Origin: Phytohabitans suffuscus
GTDB taxonomy: Bacteria > Actinomycetota > Actinomycetes > Mycobacteriales > Micromonosporaceae
Direction of reading: 5' to 3'
DNA length: 64,000 nucleotides
Assembly (NCBI RefSeq): GCF_011764565.1
Contig: NZ_AP022871.1
Coordinates: 1,426,001-1,490,000 of the forward strand
Below, piece by piece: positions 1-10,177 of the stretch; position 1 is the stretch's first letter, and every line of letters starts with the position of its first letter. The notes under the pieces were generated by a model that saw only the letters and a list, made by a program, of their open reading frames with translations, made no database searches and was not told the DNA's origin. Position numbers and translations under genes: made by a program.

Positions 1-814
1 TGGCACTGGTCCGGGCGTTGCCGGCGACGGCCTCCGCCTCGGCGAGCTTCGCGCGTACCCGCCGTAGCTCCGCGTCGTGGTCGGCGGTGGCCCGCGTGGC
101 CCGGCCGCGCTCGGTGGCCAGCATCTCGCCGGCCTTGCGCTCGCGCGCCTGCGTCTCGCGCAGCGCGCGGGTGGCCTGCCGCGCCTCCTCACGGAGCTGG
201 CCGAGCTCCTCGCGGACGCGGGCCAGCTCGTCGCGGAGCTTCTCCGCCTCGACCTTGGCCACGGCGCGGTCGTGCTCGGCGCGGGCGGCCCGATGCTCGG
301 CCTCCCGGAGCAGCTCGGCCACGGCGGCGCTGTCGGCCTCGGCGCGCACCGCCTCGCCGGCGGCCGCGACCAGGTCACGCCAGCCCTCGGGGCGGGCGAG
401 GTAGGCCAGCGCGGCGACCTCGACCGGGTCGGCGGCGGCGGGGCAGATCCCGTCGATCACGGCGGCGCCCAGCTCACCGGCGTCTTCGAGGACCCGGCTG
501 GTGATCCGCTGGCGGAAGAGCGGGTCACCGGCGAGCTGGGTGGCGATCATGGGCCCGCCGTGGCGGGCGCGCCGGTTGGGCGCGAACTTCGCCACCCGTC
601 GCAGCGCCGCCGGCAGCTCGTCGTTGGGGAGCGTGGGCAGGGCCGCCGCGGTCAGCGCGACCACGCGCTGGCGGACCGGCTCGGGCAGGACCGGCTCCGC
701 TTCGACAGCTTCGACAGCAGGGTCATAAGTGGGCATATCACCCGAAACAGGCTCCGACCCCCCATGAGCCGCGCCACCAGCGTGGCGGGCGTCGGGCGGA
801 ACCGGTACGGACAT
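1..814 (-). CDS. Coiled-coil protein, N-terminal part of a probable NYN-domain protein (runs off left edge)
   Basis: The minus-strand frame is open from an ATG at 814 to the window edge, giving 271 codons. A GGGAG box lies about 9 nt before the ATG, and an internal ATG at 736 is in the same frame. The first half contains a compact helical region (LPNDELPAALRRVAKFAPNR). From about residue 158 to the edge the sequence is Ala/Glu/Arg-rich with heptad-like spacing (KLRDELARVREELGQL), typical of a coiled coil. From memory of actinobacterial homologues, proteins with this N-terminus carry a C-terminal NYN ribonuclease-like domain; that part lies outside the window, so the domain name is inference. 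It is divergent from the nuclease gene at 915, leaving a gap of about 100 bp. Confidence 0.65.
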   Translation of the reverse strand, partial: MSVPVPPDARHAGGAAHGGSEPVSGDMPTYDPAVEAVEAEPVLPEPVRQRVVALTAAALPTLPNDELPAALRRVAKFAPNRRARHGGPMIATQLAGDPLFRQRITSRVLEDAGELGAAVIDGICPAAADPVEVAALAYLARPEGWRDLVAAAGEAVRAEADSAAVAELLREAEHRAARAEHDRAVAKVEAEKLRDELARVREELGQLREEARQATRALRETQARERKAGEMLATERGRATRATADHDAELRRVRAKLAEAEAVAGNARTSA

Positions 815-901
815 CCCACAAGTCTCCCACCACCTGCGCCCTCCCCGCCCGGTCGCGCAGACGATCTTTTCCGGATCACCGAGGATGTCGTACCTGTGTC
901 C

Positions 902-907
902 TAGCGT
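902..907 (+). promoter_or_regulatory. Candidate -10 box (TAGCGT) for a leaderless nuclease mRNA
   Basis: TAGCGT fits TANNNT and lies exactly 7 nt before GTG 915. The same arrangement precedes about nine genes in this window, which supports a leaderless start at 915 rather than the in-frame ATG at 885. Confidence 0.4.
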
Positions 908-914
908 GCCGCGC

Positions 915-2645
915 GTGACGAATGTGGACTACGTCCAGGGCACCCTCGACACCCTCCTCGACGATCCCGCCGCCCGCTCCCTGCGCGAGACCACGTTCGT
1001 CGTCGTCGACCTGGAGACGACCGGCGGGGCGCCCGACGGCGGCGGCATCACCGAGATCGGCGCGGTCAAGGTGCGCGGCGGCGAGGAGCTGGGCGTGCTC
1101 GCCACGCTGGTCGACCCGGGCGTGCCGATCCCGCCGTTCATCACGGTGCTGACCGGCATCACCCAGGCGATGACCTACGAGGCGCCGCCGATCGAGCGGG
1201 TGCTGCCGAGCTTCCTGGAGTTCCTGCGCGACTGCGTCCTCGTCGCCCACAACGCGTCGTACGACGTGGGTTTCCTCAAGGCCGCCTGCGCCAGGCACGG
1301 CTACCGGTGGCCCAACCCCAAGGTGCTCGACACGGTCGCGCTGGCCCGGCGGGCGATGACCCGCGACGAGGTGCCCAACCATCGCCTCGGCACGCTCGCC
1401 GCCCACTTCCACACCGTGCGCCAGCCCACCCACCGGGCCCTCGACGACGCCCAGGCCACAGTGGAGGTGCTGCACGCGCTGATCGGCCGTCTGGGCAGTT
1501 TCCGGGTGCACACGCTGGGCGACGCGATCGAGTTCGCCAAGGCGGTCACGCCCACCCAGCGGCGCAAGCGCCACCTGGCCGACGGGCTTCCGCACGCCCC
1601 GGGGGTCTACATCTTCCGCGCCGCCGACGGCCGCCCGCTCTACGTCGGCACGTCCGGCGACATCGCCACCCGGGTGCGCAGCTACTTCACCGCGGGCGAG
1701 AAGCGGGCCCGGATCTCCGAGATGCTGGCCGCGGCCGAGCGGGTGGAGCCGGTCGAGTGCGCCCACTCGCTGGAGGCGGAGGTGCGCGAGCTGCGCCTGA
1801 TCGCCGCGCACGCCCCGCCGTACAACCGCCGGTCCAAGTACCCCGAGCGGGTCGTGTGGCTCAAGCTCACCGCGGAGGCCTACCCCCGGCTCTCCCTGGT
1901 CCGCGCCGTGTCCGAGCCGGAGGCGGCCTACCTCGGGCCGTTCAGCTCGCGGCGCTCGGCGGAGCTGGCCGCGGCCGGGGTGCACGACGCGGTGCCCCTG
2001 CGCCAGTGCACGCTGCGCCTCTCCACCCGCACCAGGACGCCCGCGTGCGCGCTGGCCGAGCTGGGCCGGTGCCCGGCGCCGTGCGAGCACCGGATCTCCG
2101 CGGAGGACTACCTCGAGCGGGCCGCCACGCCGTTCCGCGACGCGATCTCGGGTGACCCCGCGCCGCTCGTCGACCCGCTGCTGGCGCGCATCCGCAAACT
2201 TTCCGACGCCCAGCGCTACGAGGAGGCGGCGGTGCTCCGCACCCGCATGGCGGCGCTGCTCCGGGCGGCTGTGCGCATGCAGCGGCTGTCCGGGCTCACC
2301 GGCATCGCCGAGCTGGTGGCCGCCCGCCGCCACCAGGCGACCGGCGGGTGGGAGCTGGCGATCGTGCGGCACGGGCGGCTGGCCGCGGCCGGGGTGTCGC
2401 CGCCGCGGGTCCACCCACGGTCCACGATCGACATGCTGCGGATCACCGCCGAGACCGTGCTCGGGCCCACCGCGTCCACTGAGGAGAGCGAGCGGATCCT
2501 GTCCTGGTTGGAGCGACCCGAGACCCGGCTGGTGCAGATGTCCGCCGGTTGGGCGTCACCCGTCCGAGGGGCAGCACGCTTCCGCGATCTTCTCATTCGC
2601 GCTGAAAAGGCGGCTTCCGGTAAAGACTCGACCGAAAGCTCATGA
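915..2645 (+). CDS. DEDDh exonuclease fused to GIY-YIG (UvrC-N-like) endonuclease domain
   Basis: Predicted 576-aa DNA-processing protein. The N-terminal third is a DnaQ-type 3'-5' exonuclease: FVVVDLETTGG supplies the D-x-E motif, VAHNASYDVGFL the second Asp, and HRALDDAQ the His-x4-Asp motif. A GIY-YIG domain follows (GVYIFRAADGRPLYVGT), then a four-Cys segment resembling UvrC (ACALAELGRCPAPCEH) and a UVR-like helix (YEEAAVLRTRMAALL). This exonuclease/UvrC fusion is a known actinobacterial family thought to act in DNA repair; its substrate is not established. In-frame starts exist at 885, 906, 915 and 924; I chose GTG 915 because of the TAGCGT box 7 nt upstream. It is transcribed away from the partial gene at the left edge. 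Confidence 0.88.
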   Translation: MTNVDYVQGTLDTLLDDPAARSLRETTFVVVDLETTGGAPDGGGITEIGAVKVRGGEELGVLATLVDPGVPIPPFITVLTGITQAMTYEAPPIERVLPSFLEFLRDCVLVAHNASYDVGFLKAACARHGYRWPNPKVLDTVALARRAMTRDEVPNHRLGTLAAHFHTVRQPTHRALDDAQATVEVLHALIGRLGSFRVHTLGDAIEFAKAVTPTQRRKRHLADGLPHAPGVYIFRAADGRPLYVGTSGDIATRVRSYFTAGEKRARISEMLAAAERVEPVECAHSLEAEVRELRLIAAHAPPYNRRSKYPERVVWLKLTAEAYPRLSLVRAVSEPEAAYLGPFSSRRSAELAAAGVHDAVPLRQCTLRLSTRTRTPACALAELGRCPAPCEHRISAEDYLERAATPFRDAISGDPAPLVDPLLARIRKLSDAQRYEEAAVLRTRMAALLRAAVRMQRLSGLTGIAELVAARRHQATGGWELAIVRHGRLAAAGVSPPRVHPRSTIDMLRITAETVLGPTASTEESERILSWLERPETRLVQMSAGWASPVRGAARFRDLLIRAEKAASGKDSTESS

Positions 2646-2750
2646 CTAAGTAACCATTCGTATGACCGAGACTCACTTAGGCTGTTAGGCAAGTGCATTC
2701 CTGGGAGCCAACGCCCGATTTACGGCGTGATCTGTGAGGGAGGTGTCTCG

Positions 2751-4514
2751 GTGGACGTCGACGCCGGCCACGGCGCCGCAATCGGACGCGCCCTGCCGAC
2801 ACAGACCTCCGACCTCCCCCTCACGACTCGGTTGCGTTCCTACCTGTCCTGGAGCTCGTCCTCCGACGACGACCCGGTGACGGTGCTGACCAGGACCCAC
2901 CGCAGCATCCATCCGTACGCGGACGCCGGCGTGCTGCGCCGTGGCTACGCGATCGCGGAGAACATGCACCGCGGGCAGTACCGCAAGAGCGGCGAGCCCT
3001 ACATCACCCACCCGCTCGCCGTCGCGCAGATCTGCGCCGAGCTGGGCATGGATACGACCACGCTGGTCGCCGCGCTGCTGCACGACACGGTCGAAGACAC
3101 GACCTACACGCTGCAGGCGCTCGACGGTGACTTCGGCCCCGAGGTGGCCCACCTGGTCGACGGCGTGACCAAGTTCGACAAGTCGTTCTACGGCAAGGCC
3201 GCCGAGGCCGAGACGATCCGCAAGATGATCGTGGCGGCCGGCAAGGACGTCCGGGTCCTGATCATCAAGCTCGCCGACCGCGTGCACAACATGCGCACCC
3301 TCGACGCCCGCTCCCCCGCCTCCCGCGCCCGCATCGCCCGCGCCACGCAGGAGGTGCTGGTGCCGCTCTGCGACCGGCTGGGCATCCAGGCGCTCAAGCG
3401 CGAGCTCGACGACATCGTGCTGATGCACCTCCACCCGGAGGAGTTCGAGCGGATCGACGACCACGTGCGCAACCGCCCCGACTGGGCGGGCTACCTCGAC
3501 ACCGTCGTCGGCGCCGCCCGGCTCGCGCTCAAGCGGGGCAAGGTCACCGCCGTCGTCGCGCCCCGCCCCCGCCACTACTACTCGATCTGGAAAGACACCG
3601 TGGCCGGCAGCCACCGCGTCCCGTTCGACCTGCCCCGCATCGCGGTCGTGGTCGACGGGCCGGAGGGTGACTGTTACGCCGCCCTCGGCGCGATCCACGG
3701 GCGGTGGCGGCCGGTGGCCGGCCGGTTCAAGGACTTCATCGCCTCCCCGAAGAACAACCTCTACCGCTCGCTGCACACCACGGTCATCGGGCCCGACGAG
3801 CGCACGGTCGAGGTGCTCATCCGCACCGAGGCGATGCACCGCGCCGCGGAGTACGGGATAGCCGCAAACTACCGCTTCAAGCGCCCCGCCGACCGCAACG
3901 AGTCGGTCCGCCTCGACGAGCTGTCCTGGCTGCGGCGGGTGCTCGACTGGGAGCAGGAGACCTCCGACGCGGCCCAGTTCCTCCAGTCGCTGCGGTGCGA
4001 CCTGGCCGAGGCGCAGATCCTGGTCTTCGCCGACGGGCGGCAGGTGCTGCTGCCGGCCGGTGCCACCCCGGTCGACCTGGCCTACGAGCTGTCCGCCGAG
4101 ACCGGCGACCACTGCCTCGCCGCCAAGATCAACGGTCGCCTCGCCCCGCTCGCCTCCGAGCTGCACGACGGCGACGTGGTGGAGGTCTTCACCGAGGCCG
4201 CACACGGGCCGCAGCGGGAGTGGCTCGACTTCGTCAAGTCGCCGCACGCGCAGATGCAGATCAACCGCTGGTTCGCCGACCACCAGGAGCCGGGCATCAG
4301 CATCACCGACAAGGTGCGGCTGGGCCGGGCCACGATCGGGCTGGCGCTGCGCAAGCACAACCGCGGCCTGGCCAGCGAGGTGCCGCTGCGCACCCTCGCC
4401 GACGAGCTCGGCTACCCCGACCTCGAGACGATGCTCGTGGCGGTGGTCGACCGCACGATCTCCCCCGACGACGTGGTCGACCAGCTCATCGCCCTCGTCG
4501 ACCGGCGCGAGTAG
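2751..4514 (+). CDS. Short RelA/SpoT-type (p)ppGpp hydrolase, synthetase domain probably impaired
   Basis: 587-aa Rel-family enzyme of the alarmone pathway: HD hydrolase, synthetase and TGS domains, but no C-terminal ACT domain. The hydrolase domain looks intact: THPLAVAQ, HDTVED at residues 111-116 (His-Asp plus Glu-Asp), and KLADRVHNMRTL. The synthetase half keeps the G-loop (RPRHYYSIWKD) and a KDFIASPKNN region. However, the usual D-x-x-[AG]-x-R motif reads DLPRIAVVV from residue 293, so the invariant Arg is Ala. NGYQS reads NLYRS, and the IQIRT motif reads VLIRT. TGS starts near residue 422. I infer hydrolysis dominates and that another Rel enzyme probably exists in the genome. The start is GTG 2751, with GAGGGAGG 7 nt upstream; an in-frame GTG at 2727 lacks such a site. 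Confidence 0.88.
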   Translation: MDVDAGHGAAIGRALPTQTSDLPLTTRLRSYLSWSSSSDDDPVTVLTRTHRSIHPYADAGVLRRGYAIAENMHRGQYRKSGEPYITHPLAVAQICAELGMDTTTLVAALLHDTVEDTTYTLQALDGDFGPEVAHLVDGVTKFDKSFYGKAAEAETIRKMIVAAGKDVRVLIIKLADRVHNMRTLDARSPASRARIARATQEVLVPLCDRLGIQALKRELDDIVLMHLHPEEFERIDDHVRNRPDWAGYLDTVVGAARLALKRGKVTAVVAPRPRHYYSIWKDTVAGSHRVPFDLPRIAVVVDGPEGDCYAALGAIHGRWRPVAGRFKDFIASPKNNLYRSLHTTVIGPDERTVEVLIRTEAMHRAAEYGIAANYRFKRPADRNESVRLDELSWLRRVLDWEQETSDAAQFLQSLRCDLAEAQILVFADGRQVLLPAGATPVDLAYELSAETGDHCLAAKINGRLAPLASELHDGDVVEVFTEAAHGPQREWLDFVKSPHAQMQINRWFADHQEPGISITDKVRLGRATIGLALRKHNRGLASEVPLRTLADELGYPDLETMLVAVVDRTISPDDVVDQLIALVDRRE

Positions 4515-4521
4515 ACACAGT

Positions 4522-4527
4522 TAGCCT
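4522..4527 (+). promoter_or_regulatory. Candidate -10 box (TAGCCT) for leaderless Nudix mRNA
   Basis: TAGCCT lies 7 nt before GTG 4535, in the 20-nt gap after the Rel stop codon. There is no purine-rich ribosome site. This suggests the Nudix-nucleotidyltransferase pair has its own promoter. Confidence 0.4.
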
Positions 4528-4534
4528 GGGCGAC

Positions 4535-5056
4535 GTGAAGCCCCTACGCGCCGCTGCCTACGGAACCTTCTACCGGCTCCCCATCGGCGTGCGCCGGTGG
4601 CTCGTGCGGCGCGCGGTCCCCAAGTACATCGTGGGAGCGGTCTGCCTGGTCCGCGACTCGGATGCCGGCGGCGAGCGGTTGCTGCTGCTGCGCCAGCCGC
4701 CCGGTCGGGGGTGGAGCCTGCCGGCCGGCCTGCTGGAGCGCCGCGAGGCGCCGATCGTGGGTGCGGCCCGCGAGCTGCACGAGGAGTCCGGCGTCCGGCT
4801 GCGCCCCGAGGATCTGCGCCCGGCGGTGCCCAACGCGATCGTCCACGCCCGGGGCTGGGTCGACGTCGTCTTCGAGGCGTCCGTGCCGGCCTCCACGACC
4901 GTGTTCAAGGTGGACGGCGCCGAGGTCTACGAGGCCGCCTGGCACCGCCTCGACGACCTGCCCCAGCTGACCCGGGCGACGGCCAAGCTGCTCGCCTACT
5001 ACGGCATCGGCCCGCTCGCCGACCAGCCCGGCCCGTGGGCCGCCCTGGAAAGGTGA
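4535..5056 (+). CDS. Nudix hydrolase
   Basis: 173-aa protein expected to hydrolyse a nucleoside diphosphate linked to another moiety; the substrate cannot be told from sequence. The complete Nudix box is visible: Gly, five residues, Glu, seven residues, then REL-x-EES-G (from GLLERREAP through ARELHEESGV). The N-terminal stretch MKPLRAAAYGTFYRLP is basic/aromatic and precedes the beta-grasp core (KYIVGAVCLVRD). The start GTG sits 7 nt after TAGCCT. The stop overlaps the next gene's start by 4 nt (GTGA), so the two are probably co-translated and the substrate may be related to nucleotide sugars. Confidence 0.87.
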   Translation: MKPLRAAAYGTFYRLPIGVRRWLVRRAVPKYIVGAVCLVRDSDAGGERLLLLRQPPGRGWSLPAGLLERREAPIVGAARELHEESGVRLRPEDLRPAVPNAIVHARGWVDVVFEASVPASTTVFKVDGAEVYEAAWHRLDDLPQLTRATAKLLAYYGIGPLADQPGPWAALER

Positions 5057-5883
5057 GCGAGCGGTTGGCGCGCGACCTCTGCGCGGTGATCCTGGCCGCC
5101 GGCGAGGGCCAGCGCCTGCGCCCCCTCACCGCCCGCGTGCCCAAGGCGCTCTGCCCGGTGGGCAACCTGCCGCTGCTCGACCACGCGCTCGCCCGCGTCG
5201 CCCGGCTCGGCTTCGCCGGCCCGGCGGCGGTCGCGGTCAACGCGAGCTACCTCGGTGACCAGGTGGCCGGCCACGCCGGCGGGCGGGCGCACGTCTCACC
5301 CGAAGACCACCCACTTGGTACGAGTGGCGGGGTGGGCAGGCTCCGGACCTGGATCGACGGCCGGGGCGCGCTGGTGGGCAACGCCGACGCCTACCTCGCC
5401 GGCGCCGGGGCGGATCCGGCGGCGCTCCTGGACGGCTGGGACGGCGAGACGGTGCGCCTGTTCGGGCAGCCCGCGCCCGGCGAGCCGTACGGCTTCTCCG
5501 GCCACCGCTTCGCCGGCTTCTCGCTGCTCCCCTGGCGCTACGTGCGCGACCTCACGGACGAGCCCGCCGAGCTGGTGCGCACGGTGTGGCGCCCGGCCGA
5601 GGCGGAGGGGTCGCTGGAGGTGGTGACGTTCGCCGGCACGTACCTGGACACCGGCACGCCCCGCGACTACCTGGCCGCCAACCTCCACGCCGCCGGGGAG
5701 GGCAGCCTCGTCGCGCCCGGTGCCCGGGTGAGCGGGCCGGCGAGACGCGCGGTGGTCGGCGCCGGCGCGGTCGTCGAGGGCGCCCTGACCAGGGCCGTCG
5801 TGTGGCCGGGCGGATACGTCGGCGCGGACGAGCACCTCGTCGATGCGATCCGGGTCGGCCGCGACCTCACCGTGCGGGTCTGA
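5053..5883 (+). CDS. Nucleotidyltransferase, sugar-1-phosphate type
   Basis: 276-aa protein of the NTP-transferase family that makes NDP-sugars. The N-terminal signature is clear: VILAAGEGQRLRPLT, then RVPKALCPVGNLPLLDH (the Lys that binds the sugar phosphate). ALVGNADAYL fits the metal-binding Asp region. The C-terminal segment (LVAPGARVSGP onward) has a few hexapeptide-like turns, as in glucose-1-phosphate or mannose-1-phosphate enzymes. The protein is shorter than the roughly 290-360 aa of the best-known members. The start GTG overlaps the Nudix stop. The sugar is unknown. The stop is adjacent to the P-type ATPase stop from the other strand. Confidence 0.85.
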   Translation: MSERLARDLCAVILAAGEGQRLRPLTARVPKALCPVGNLPLLDHALARVARLGFAGPAAVAVNASYLGDQVAGHAGGRAHVSPEDHPLGTSGGVGRLRTWIDGRGALVGNADAYLAGAGADPAALLDGWDGETVRLFGQPAPGEPYGFSGHRFAGFSLLPWRYVRDLTDEPAELVRTVWRPAEAEGSLEVVTFAGTYLDTGTPRDYLAANLHAAGEGSLVAPGARVSGPARRAVVGAGAVVEGALTRAVVWPGGYVGADEHLVDAIRVGRDLTVRV

Positions 5884-8800
5884 TCACGCGTTCGCCCCGG
5901 CCGGCGCCGGCGCGGTCCGCGGCTTCTCCACGCTCCCGCCGCTCTCCCGGGACGCCAGCCACCAGGCGACCACCGCGGCGGCGACGGCGGCGCTCAGCGC
6001 GATGACCCAGCCGGCCGGGCCCAGCGGCCGCGAGCCCATGAGGTGGCTCAGGCCCGGCGTCTGCACGGCGCCGGCCAGCAGGGCCAGCGAGGCGAGGCAG
6101 GCGGCGGCCACGACCCGGTCGAGGCGGCCGGCCACGATCGTCTGGCCGAGCTGGGCGCCGACCATGGCGACGAGTGCCACGGTCGAGGCCCGCGCGGGGG
6201 TGCCGGTGAACCGGGCGAGCGTCCAGGCCACGCCGGTCGACACCGCGGTGATGACCGCGCGCTGCCGGATGTCGCGGTTGAGCGCGGACCCCAGCGAGGC
6301 GTCCGGCCCCTCGGCGAGCAGCGCCTCGGCCGTCGTACCCGCGGGCGGCCGGGCGGCCAGCGCCAGCGCCGGCACCACGTCCGTCAGCATGTTGACCAGC
6401 AGCAGCTGCCGGGTGTTCAGCCCCGGCCCGCCGAGGATGCCGGCGCCCACCGTGAACGCCACCTCGCCCAGGTTGCCGCCGAGCAGGAGGGCCAGCGCGT
6501 CCCGGACGGACGACCAGAGGACCCGCCCCTCCACCACCGCGTCCACGACGGTCTCGATCCGGTCGTCCGTGACCACCACGTCGGCCGCGTCGCGGGCGGC
6601 CGGGGTGGCGCGCGAGCCGAGGGCGACGCCCACGTTCGCGGCGCGGATGGCGGGCGCGTCGTTCGCTCCGTCGCCGGTGACCGCGACGATCTGGCCGGCG
6701 CGGCGCAGCAGGCGCACGATGCGGACCTTCTGCGCCGGCGCGGTACGGGCGAAGACCGTGACCTCCGGCAGGATCCGGGTCAGCTCCTCGTCGTCCATGC
6801 GGTCCAGGTCGGCGCCGTTGAGCACCCGGCCGCCGTCCAGGACGCCGAGCTCCTCGGCCACCGCCTCGGCGGTGTGGGGGTGGTCGCCGGTCACCATGAC
6901 GACCCGCACGCCCGCGCCGCGCAGCTTCGACACCGCCTCCGCCGCGACCGGGCGTACCCGGTCGGCCAGCGCGACGAACCCGAGAAACCGCAGCTCGTCG
7001 AGGTGATCGTCGTCCAGTGTGTACCCGTCCGGCACGGGGCACTCGGCGACCGCGAGCACCCGGTAGCCGCGCCGGGCCAGCCGGGCGGCGGCCCGGGTCA
7101 GCTCCTGCCGCCCCCGGTCGTCGACCGGCTCGGCGGTGCCCCGGACCAGCCGGGACGAGCACCGGCTCACGACGGTCTCCGGTGCGCCCTTGACGCTGAG
7201 CACCCGCCCCGCCGCGCGGCGCCCGCCGTGGCGTGCAGGCCGCGGTGCGGCTCGAAGGGAAGCTCCGCCTGCCGCCCCCAACCGGGCAGTCCATCGTGGA
7301 CGGTGACGCCGGCCTCCTGCCCGCCGGCGGCCACCGCGCGGTCGGTGGGGTGCGGCAGGCGGCGGCCGTCGCGGGGCGCGGGTGTCGCCCGCAGTGCCGC
7401 GGCCAGCACGGCGCGCAGGTGCTCGGGCAGCGCGTCGGGGCGGGCCTCGTCGGCGCCGTCCGAGACCACGCGCAGGCGCAGCCGGCCCTCGGTGAGCGTG
7501 CCGGTCTTGTCGAAGCAGAGCGCCTGTACCCGGCCGAGCGACTCCAGCGTGCCCGGGTTGCGCACCAGTACGCCGCGGCGGGACAGCCGCCGGGCCGCGG
7601 CCAGCTGGGCGACGGTGGCCACGGACGGCAGCCCTTCCGGCACCGCCGCCACCGCCAGCGAGACCGCCGGCGACAGGGCCTGGCTCATCGGCTGCCCGCG
7701 CAGGAGGTTGGCCGCCAGCAGCAGCACGCCGGCGGCGGCCGACAGCGGCAGGGCCTGGCGGGTCAGCTGGCTCAGCCGGTCGTGCACCGCGCCCGGCCGG
7801 GGCGGGTGGGTGAGGTGCTCGGCCCGGCGGGCCTCCGTGTCCGGGCCGGTCGCCACCACGGTGGCGAGGCCATGACCGGCCGCGACGGCGGTGCCTTCGT
7901 AGACCATGCTGGCCCGGTCGGCCGGTACGCGCGCGGCGCTCGGCTGGGCCGTCTTCGCCACCGGCAGCGACTCGCCGGTCAGGCTGGCCTCGTCCATCTC
8001 CAGCCCGACCGCCTCGACGATCCGGCAGTCGGCCGGCACCGCGTCTCCGGCCCGCAGCTCGACCACGTCGCCCGGTACCAGCTCCTCGGCCGGCACCGTG
8101 ACCGGCTCGCCGTCGCGCAGCAGCCGCACCGGCACGGAGGCGTGGCGGGCCAGCTGCCGCACCGCGCGGTCGGCGCCGAGCCGCTGCACCCCGCCCACGA
8201 TGGAGTTGACGGCCACCACGCCACCGATCAGCGCGGCATCCAATATGGACCCGACCGCCGCGGCCAGGCCGGCGCCGGCCGCCAGGGCGGGGGTCAGCGG
8301 GTTGACCAGCTCCTCCGCCACCGCACGGCCGATCCCCGGCGGCGCGGGCTCGCCCTCGGCCTGTTCCGGCTGCCGGACGGCGGCCTCCTTCCGGGCCAGG
8401 CCCCGGGGCGAGGAGCGCAGCCGCGCGAATACCTCGCGGACCGGTATCGCGTGCCAGGGATTGCGGTCCACCGGGCGCGGCGGGTGCATGCGTATCACCG
8501 GGTCGGCGTGCCAGACACCGGCCGCGATTCCGGCCAGCGCGGCCACGTTCGAGGCGAGCAGGGCGTTGCGCGAGCCACGGGCGCCGGGGCCGGCGAGCCC
8601 GAGCACGGTCGCGGCGATCGCCTCGTACCCGGCGATCCGGGCGCCCGTGGCGGCGGCCTCGCGGGCGGCCGGCACCGCGCTCAGCAGCTGCACGACCTGG
8701 GCGAGGCCCGGCCCGCAGATCAGGTGGCCGGCGCGGCGGGCCGGGTTGACCGGTCCCGGGCCGGCCACGCCGATGCCGATGTCGGCGGCGGACAGAGCGC

Positions 8801-10094
8801 TCCGGCCGTGGGCCGCGACGAGGACGACACCGTGGGCTTTCCCCTCCATCTCGCGGAGGGAGGCGGCGAGGTGCCCGCCCCCGGGGACGGCGCCGGTCAC
8901 CTTGAGCCGGCGGTCGAGGCGGCTGGAGACGCCGGCGACGTAGACGTCACCGACGCCCGCCGCCGCGGAGACCAGCGCCTCGGCGTACGGGTCCAGCTCC
9001 GGTACGAGGCGCACGTCGGCCACCGCGCGCCTGCCGTGGAAGAGCGTCACCGTGTACTTCTGGCCCGCCGCCTTCGGTGCGATGCGCCAGCCGTCCCGCC
9101 GCCGTTCCAGGGAGGGGTCGGCCGGGTCGAGGAGGCCGAGCACGCGGGCGTGCAGGTCGGCACCGTCCAGGTCGGCGTCGTCGGCTCCGTCCGGGTCGGC
9201 GCCGCTCGGCAGCACCTCGTCGATCATCCAGCGCCCGGTGACCAGGATGCCGGCGTCCAGCACGACGGTGTCCACCCGGTCGAGCCGGCGCAGCGCGTCC
9301 CGGTCCAGCACGACGACGTCGCGCTCGCAGACGCAGCGGCCCAGCCGGGCGGCGAACGACTCCTTCGCCAGCCGCGCCGGCTTCGCGGTGGTGGCGGCGA
9401 GGGCGGAGACGGAGAGCTGGGACGAGGCGGCGAGCAGCCCGCCGGCGGTACCGCCCAGGCCGATGGTGGTGGCCCGCGAGGCGTACCGCTCGACCGGCCC
9501 CTCGGGCAGCGGGCGGGGCCGGTCGGGGCCGTCCTCCTCGCCGGCCGGCGGCACGTCCTCGCCGCCGGGCAGCGCGTCCTCACCGTCCGGCAGCGCGTCC
9601 TCACCGTCCGGCAGCGCGTCCTCGCCATCGGGCAGCGGCGCGTCATCCGCGAACAGCTTGCCCGCGCGCCGGGACCACGCCGCCGCCCGGCTGCGCGCCT
9701 CGGCGAGCCGCTGCACCCGGTGTACGGCGTCGACGAGCAGCCCCACCGGCTGTCCGGCCAGCGCGCCGAGCGCCGCCTCGCCAGCCGCCACGGCCGGCTC
9801 CGACCAGGTGGGCCCGAGGGTGGAACGCACGGCGGTGCGCAGCTGCGGCACGTTCACGGCGGCCGAGACGAGCGCCGGTACGGCCTGCGGCAGCCGCGCC
9901 ATCCTGGTCAGGCCGCCGGCCGCCGCGACCCCGGCGCCGGCCAGGTTCAGGCCCAGCGCGAGCAGCTCGGTGGTGACGGCGGTCGACGGGTCGTCCGGCC
10001 GCTTGCGCTCCTCGGCGGCCCGGTCGACCTCGGCGAGAACGCGGGACATCCGCTCGAAGGGGACGACTCGCGTGAGCAACCTGGGGCCGCGCAT
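5884..10094 (-). CDS. ctpI: Giant cation-transporting P-type ATPase, CtpI-like (one frameshift in this sequence)
   Basis: A membrane pump that drives ion transport by ATP hydrolysis; the ion is not identifiable. The first frame (10094 to 7167) has a long N-terminal region, TGESLPVAK near residue 705 and the phosphorylation motif CFDKTGTLTEG near residue 862. The continuation with VMVTGDHPHT, AVTGDGANDAPA and the last membrane helices is in another frame ending at 5884. The frames join at a CCC run (7222-7224): adding one C/G gives ATAGRRAAGRVLSVKG and a single 1403-aa protein. Size and N-terminal extension resemble mycobacterial CtpI. A 7-aa tandem repeat (DGEDALP) lies in the N-terminal part. 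GGAG lies just before the ATG. I regard the frameshift as a probable sequence error. Confidence 0.82.
9569..9631 (-). repeat. Three 21-nt tandem repeats inside the P-type ATPase gene
   Basis: Three consecutive 21-nt units (each starting gcagcgcgtcctc on the plus strand) encode repeated Asp/Glu-rich DGEDALP heptapeptides; partial units flank them. The period is a multiple of three, so copy number can change without breaking the frame. Confidence 0.8.
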
Positions 10095-10131
10095 GTCCGC
10101 TCCGATACCCCTACCTCGCGAAACAAATCTT

Positions 10132-10171
10132 GTCAGGGCGGCTTGACGTCAGGACGCCCTGACGAAATAGT
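10132..10171 (+). promoter_or_regulatory. Promoter with 9-bp inverted repeat between divergent genes
   Basis: GTCAGGGCG (10132-10140) and CGCCCTGAC (10155-10163) form a perfect inverted repeat with a 14-nt spacer. Its spacer contains TTGACG (10143-10148), which stands 17 nt from AATAGT (10166-10171), itself 6 nt before ATG 10178. A protein bound to this repeat would cover the -35/spacer region. Autoregulation by the HTH-like product downstream is plausible but inferred. Confidence 0.5.
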
Positions 10172-10177
10172 GGGTGC

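Noticed and set aside
876..2414. A 512-codon frame antisense to the nuclease gene
   Set aside because: Shadow of the exonuclease/GIY-YIG gene, which has all its catalytic motifs on the plus strand.
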